Assembly (NCBI RefSeq): GCF_030272615.1
Contig: NC_081409.1
Coordinates: forward strand, 21,640,260 to 21,704,259
Direction of reading: 5' to 3'
DNA length: 64,000 bases
Source: Cryptomeria japonica
Lineage: Eukaryota > Streptophyta > Pinopsida > Cupressales > Cupressaceae
Shown here: piece by piece, positions 60,406 through 64,000 of the stretch
Position numbering within the stretch: position 1 is the first letter of the stretch
Layout: the number at the start of each line of letters is the position of its first letter
Made by a program: the position numbers and the translations under genes
Notes under the pieces: generated by a model
What the model was told of the DNA's origin: nothing
The model's input: only the letters and a program-made list of their open reading frames with translations
Database searches by the model: none

Positions 60406-60509
60406 AAGTTTTTGTTCCAAAGGTTGTGTGTCCTAAAATTTTGTTGTAGGGTGACAGACTGTGGATCTGACCCACATCTACAGAGGACCGATGTGAAGAG
60501 GAACTAGGA

Positions 60510-61560
60510 ATGGTGGAGCGCGTGGGAATGTAGACCCTGCTATGATGGAGATGTTGCGAGGTATAGCAGCCCGGTTGGAAGCCATTGAGACAACCTAGAG
60601 AAGAGGCCGACATATTGAGGATGTAAGTGAGGATGAAGGAGAAGAAGCCCCGACATAAAAAGTAAACCCACTGACAGTTGATCCAGATGAGGAAAGGTTT
60701 TTGAGAGTTTTGAGTATGGCGAATACTAAACCTCATTTTACCCCACTGGAATATGATGGGAAGTTGGATTTAGATGAATTGATGGATTGGATCTCAAAGA
60801 TGGAGAAGTAATTTGATTTTGAAAACACTACAGAAGAAAGGAAGGTATAATATGCCTATACTCGGTTGAAGGGTCATGCATCTCTTTGGAGGGAACATTT
60901 GCAAGTTGATAGAAAAAGAAGAGCTAAAGAAAAGATTAAGAAATGGGATGGGATGATTGCTAAGTTGAAATAAAAGTTTATGCCAGCTGATTATCAAGTG
61001 AATCTGTTCCGGTAGTTGCAAAATTCAAGACAAGGAATATAGTGTGAAGGAATACACCGAAGCATTTTACAAGTTGAACATAAGATCCATACACATTGAT
61101 GATGTAGTTGAACAAGTTGAAAGATATTTGAATGGATTGGGGATGTCTATACAAGGTGAACTCAGTTTGATTAAATTGGAGAGTGTTGAAGAGACTTACT
61201 AGTATGGCCTAAAGGCAAAAGAGAAGCTAAACAAAAGACATGAGCAGAGGCAGAGAGGCAGAGGTGGAAGGTTTACCAGAGGAAGATTTCAAGGAGGAAG
61301 AGGATATATCGATGGTAGAGGAACTTGTACAGACCAGAGCAAGGACAAGGAAGTGAACAAAGAAGGTAATTCTTACCAGAAGGATGATAGAAATTTCTAC
61401 CAAAGGAGAGAACCGAATGGCTACTAGAATGAGAATTTTGGAAGACAAGACAAGAGAACATTTAAAGGAACTTTCTATAAGTGTGGAGGAGAAGGACATC
61501 GTGCTTTCGAGTGTAAGAAGACAGAGAATACCAGAAGAGAAGCAGTGGTGGAAGAAAACC
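60510..61560 (+). pseudogene. gag: gag of the chromovirus-like element
   Basis: Reads NVDPAMMEMLRGIAARLEAI, then KPHFTPLEYDGKLDLDELMD, ASLWREHLQVDRKRRAKEK and FMPADYQVNLFR, the usual capsid order, with stops in place of single residues about every 20-40 codons. After a frameshift near 61,020 the tail is Arg/Gly-rich (RGRGGRFTRGRFQGGRG) and ends in a partial zinc knuckle, YKCGGEGHRAFECKK, whose first Cys is Tyr. Confidence 0.8.
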
Positions 61561-62330
61561 CCACTGGATCAGATAATAAACTAGAACATGGAGAGCTATT
61601 GATAATAAGGAGAGCTTTGTGTCACACTAGAGGAGATGAAGAGCCCTTGCAGAGGAAGAATTTGTTCAAGATTAGATGTAAAGTATCTGGTAAGTGTTGT
61701 AAAGTTGTTATTGATAGTGGTAGTTTAGATAATCTTATTTCAGAAGAGATGGTGAATAAGTTATATTTGGAGAGATTAAAACACCCCAAGCCTTATCAGA
61801 TAGCATAGATTTAGGAGGAACATAAGTTGTTAGTAAGTGAGCAATGTTTGGTGAAATTGAAAATTGGGAATTATCATGATGAAGTCTTGTGTGATATTAT
61901 GCTTATGGATATTTTCCATCTTTTGTTGGGTAGACATTGGCAGTTTGATAGACATGCAGTACATGATGGGAGGAATAATACATACACTATTGTGGCCAAT
62001 GGGATGAAGCAAACCTTGTTGCCCTTGGAGGAACCTTTAAAAAATGAAGTTTGTATGAATGCTAGAATCTATTTGGTAGATGGAAGGAAATTCCTTGATG
62101 GATTGAGACATGAGAATGCATCTTTTGCCTCAATTCCTAAGAAGACTGAGAATCCGGAGCATGAGGAGGAACAACCAAAAGAGATAAAAGATTTGCTAAC
62201 AAAATATGAATACATCATTTCAGAGAACCTACCAGATGGATTGCTACCTATGAGAAGTATTAGTCATTGCATGGACTTGTTTCCTAGAGCTAGTTTGCCT
62301 AACAAAGCTGCACACTAGATGACACTGACA
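61561..62330 (+). pseudogene. pol: Protease region of the chromovirus-like element
   Basis: RCKVSGKCCKVVIDSGSLDN shows the aspartic protease motif (D-S-G kept), followed by MVNKLYLERLKHPKPYQI, a stop at 61,807, then VLCDIMLMDIFHLLLGRHWQ, where the usual 'CDVxxMDxxHxLLGRPWQ' end of the protease lies. The linker to RT ends SHCMDLFPRASLPNKAAH before a stop. Confidence 0.85.
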
Positions 62331-63137
62331 GAGAATGAAGAATTGAATAGACAAGTGTAAGAGATATTGAAGAAAGGTTTGATCAGGGAAAGTATGAGCC
62401 CTTGTGCAGTACCAACAGTATTAGCACCTAAGAAGAATGGAGAGTGGAGAATGTGTACTGATTCTAGAGCAATAAACAAGATCATAGTGAAATACCGGTT
62501 TCCTTTTCCTAGGATGGATGACATAATGGATTGTTTGAGTGGAGCCAAATGCTTTACAAATATAGTTTTGAAGAGTGGATATCATCAGATCAGGATCAAA
62601 GAAGGAGATGAGTGGAAGACAACATTTAAGACAAATGAAGGACTATATGAATGGTTGGTGATGCCTTTTGGGTTAACTAATGCACCAAGTACTTTCATGA
62701 GGCTAATGAATGAGGTGTTGAAAAAATTCTTGGGTAAGTTTGTTATTGTGTATTTGGATGACATTCTGATTTTCAGTAAAACAAAAAATGAGCATTTGTT
62801 GCATTTGAGACAAGTTTTGCAGAGGCTAAGAGAAGAAAAGTTGTTGATAAATATCAAGAAGTGCACTTTCATGATAGATGAGTTAGTCTACTTGGGATTT
62901 GTAATATCTGAGGATGGTTTGAAGATGGACCCTACGAAAGTGAAAGCAATTGTTGAGTGGCCTACATCAGAAAGCATTGAAGAGGTAAGACCATTTCATG
63001 GATTGGGTAGTTTTTATCAGAAGTTCATCAAAAATTTCAGTTCAGTTTGTAACCCTATGAATGCAACCATGAGAGGAGATTGGAAGGAATTCAAGTGGAC
63101 CACTAGACCAAGCAAAACTTTTGAACTGTTGAAGTAG
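62331..63137 (+). pseudogene. pol: Reverse transcriptase of the chromovirus-like element
   Basis: A long open block reads [75 protein letters not shown] and [16 protein letters not shown]. The YLDD pair is kept, but the first catalytic Asp is Val ([13 protein letters not shown] for FxxIDLxSGYHQI, near 62,565), so the enzyme would be dead even if the stop at 63,135 were read through. Confidence 0.9.
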
Positions 63138-63677
63138 AAAGTGACTGAGTAGCCCGTGTTAGCTTTACCGGATTTTAATAAAGTATTTCAAGTGGATTGT
63201 GATGCAAGTGGAACAACAATAGTAGAAGTCTTGAGTCAGGAAGGGAGAGCAGTAGCTTATTTTAGTGAAAAATTGAATGATGCCCGAAGGAGATATTTGG
63301 TGTATGATCAAGAGTTTTATGCCATATTTCAAGCCTTGAAGAAATGGAGGCATTACTTGTTGCCTAAGGAGTTTGTGTTGTATATAGATCTTCAAAATTT
63401 GCAGTATGTGAATAGTCAGAGTAAGTTGAATCAAAGACATATGAGATGGGTAGAATTCTTGCATAGTTACACCTTTGTGTTGAAGCATAGAAGTAGGAAA
63501 TCTAACAAAGTTGTTGATGCATTCAATAGGAGAAGGAATCTATTGATAGAGATGAGAGTGACAGTATTAGTATTTGAAGATTTGAAGACTTTGTATGATG
63601 ATGACTCAGATTTTGTAGAACCTTGGAAAGCATGTAGAGAATCGGTTATGGTAGATAGAAGCAAGTGGTTGGACTAA
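63138..63677 (+). pseudogene. pol: RNase H of the chromovirus-like element
   Basis: FQVDCDASGTTIVEVLSQEG, YLVYDQEFYAIFQALKKWRH, VLYIDLQNLQYV and RHMRWVEFLHSY show the RT-linked RNase H with its acidic residues, ending SNKVVDAFNRRRN. A TAG near 63,151 (expected Gln) separates it from the RT block. The linker to integrase follows. Confidence 0.88.
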
Positions 63678-64000
63678 TTCATTCGGGATGGGATGTTATT
63701 CAGAGGAGTTCACTTGTGCATATCTAAGAGTTCTATGAGGGAGAATCTGATAAAGGAGAAACACAATGGAGGATTAGCTAGACATTTTGGTATTGACAAA
63801 ATACTAACATTGGTGAGTGAGTAGTACTTTTGGCCCCAGATTCATAAGGATGTTAAGATATGTGCAAAGTTGTAGAGTTTGTCAAGTTACAAAGGGTAGT
63901 AATCAGAATGTGGGATTGTATAAACATTTGACAATACCGGTAAGACCTTGGGAGGATATAAGCATGGATTTTGTACTTAGATTACCTAAAACACCGAAAG
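63678..64000 (+). pseudogene. Start of integrase, cut by window end
   Basis: LIKEKHNGGLARHFGIDKIL has the two His of the HHCC zinc domain, then [10 protein letters not shown] and, after a frameshift near 63,860, the two-Cys part CRVCQVTKG. The core begins [19 protein letters not shown] and RLPKTPK at the last base. Two stops are visible (one in SE*YFWP, expected Gln). Confidence 0.85.

Larger units (their letters stand above)
59603..64000 (+). mobile_element. Ty3 chromovirus-like element, 3' end beyond window
   Basis: Order: 5' LTR, tRNA-Met-type primer site, gag, protease, RT, RNase H, start of integrase. Gag and RT style ([46 protein letters not shown] integrase) suggests a chromovirus; the chromodomain would lie beyond the window. 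Stops are many and mostly where Gln is expected. The 3' LTR is not in the window. Confidence 0.85.

Overview
The window is plant nuclear DNA: AT-rich, gene-poor, and mostly layered, decayed LTR retrotransposons around one split family-1 glycosyltransferase (UGT) gene with a 7.9-kb intron. I infer a gymnosperm, perhaps a conifer, from three things: old nested LTR elements with many stops, a TE-filled long intron, and Tat-like Ty3 elements of a type I associate with conifers. This is inference; nothing here fixes the species.

Layout. (1) 1,167-18,365, minus strand: a complete Ty3/Tat-like retrotransposon (17.2 kb) with LTRs of 5.06 and 6.1 kb, a 5-bp target-site duplication (AATTC/AATTA) and a 6.0-kb gag-PR-RNaseH-RT-RNaseH-IN interior. 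Each LTR carries the remains of a roughly 1,000-codon reading frame that is not gag or pol. The right LTR later received an 802-bp solo LTR and a 241-bp tRNA-type SINE. (2) 19,818-45,878, plus strand: a 5'-truncated old Ty3-like element (gag fragment, C/T-rich interior, 3' LTR). It is split by copia A (21,399-27,984, TSD tccta) and copia B (30,505-44,938, TSD tattc). Copia B is itself split by element C (36,513-43,403, minus, TSD tatgt). Element C has tRNA-Met-primed LTRs and a coiled-coil/zinc-knuckle gag-like gene, and has an unrecognised second ORF where pol is expected. (3) 45,879-48,400: spacer with a 32-bp-stem hairpin. (4) 48,420-57,974: the UGT gene, plus strand, two exons. Its intron contains a broken copy of the gene's own 5' end, a LINE-type RNase H remnant, an antisense PPR pseudogene and several small repeats. 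(5) 59,603 to the end: a Ty3 chromovirus-like element cut by the window edge.

How the parts relate. The only gene likely to serve the plant is the UGT: a 468-residue enzyme-like protein resembling the UGT85 group. It lacks the usual catalytic-dyad aspartate and has a changed PSPG box. All the retrotransposon pol genes I examined are broken, so none looks autonomous now. The most unusual structures are the long ORF inside the 5-kb LTRs and the similarly organised ORF2 in pol-less element C. Together they suggest that different LTR families in this genome carry members of the same type of accessory gene. Frame-by-frame reading was by eye, so boundaries of degenerate domains are approximate.
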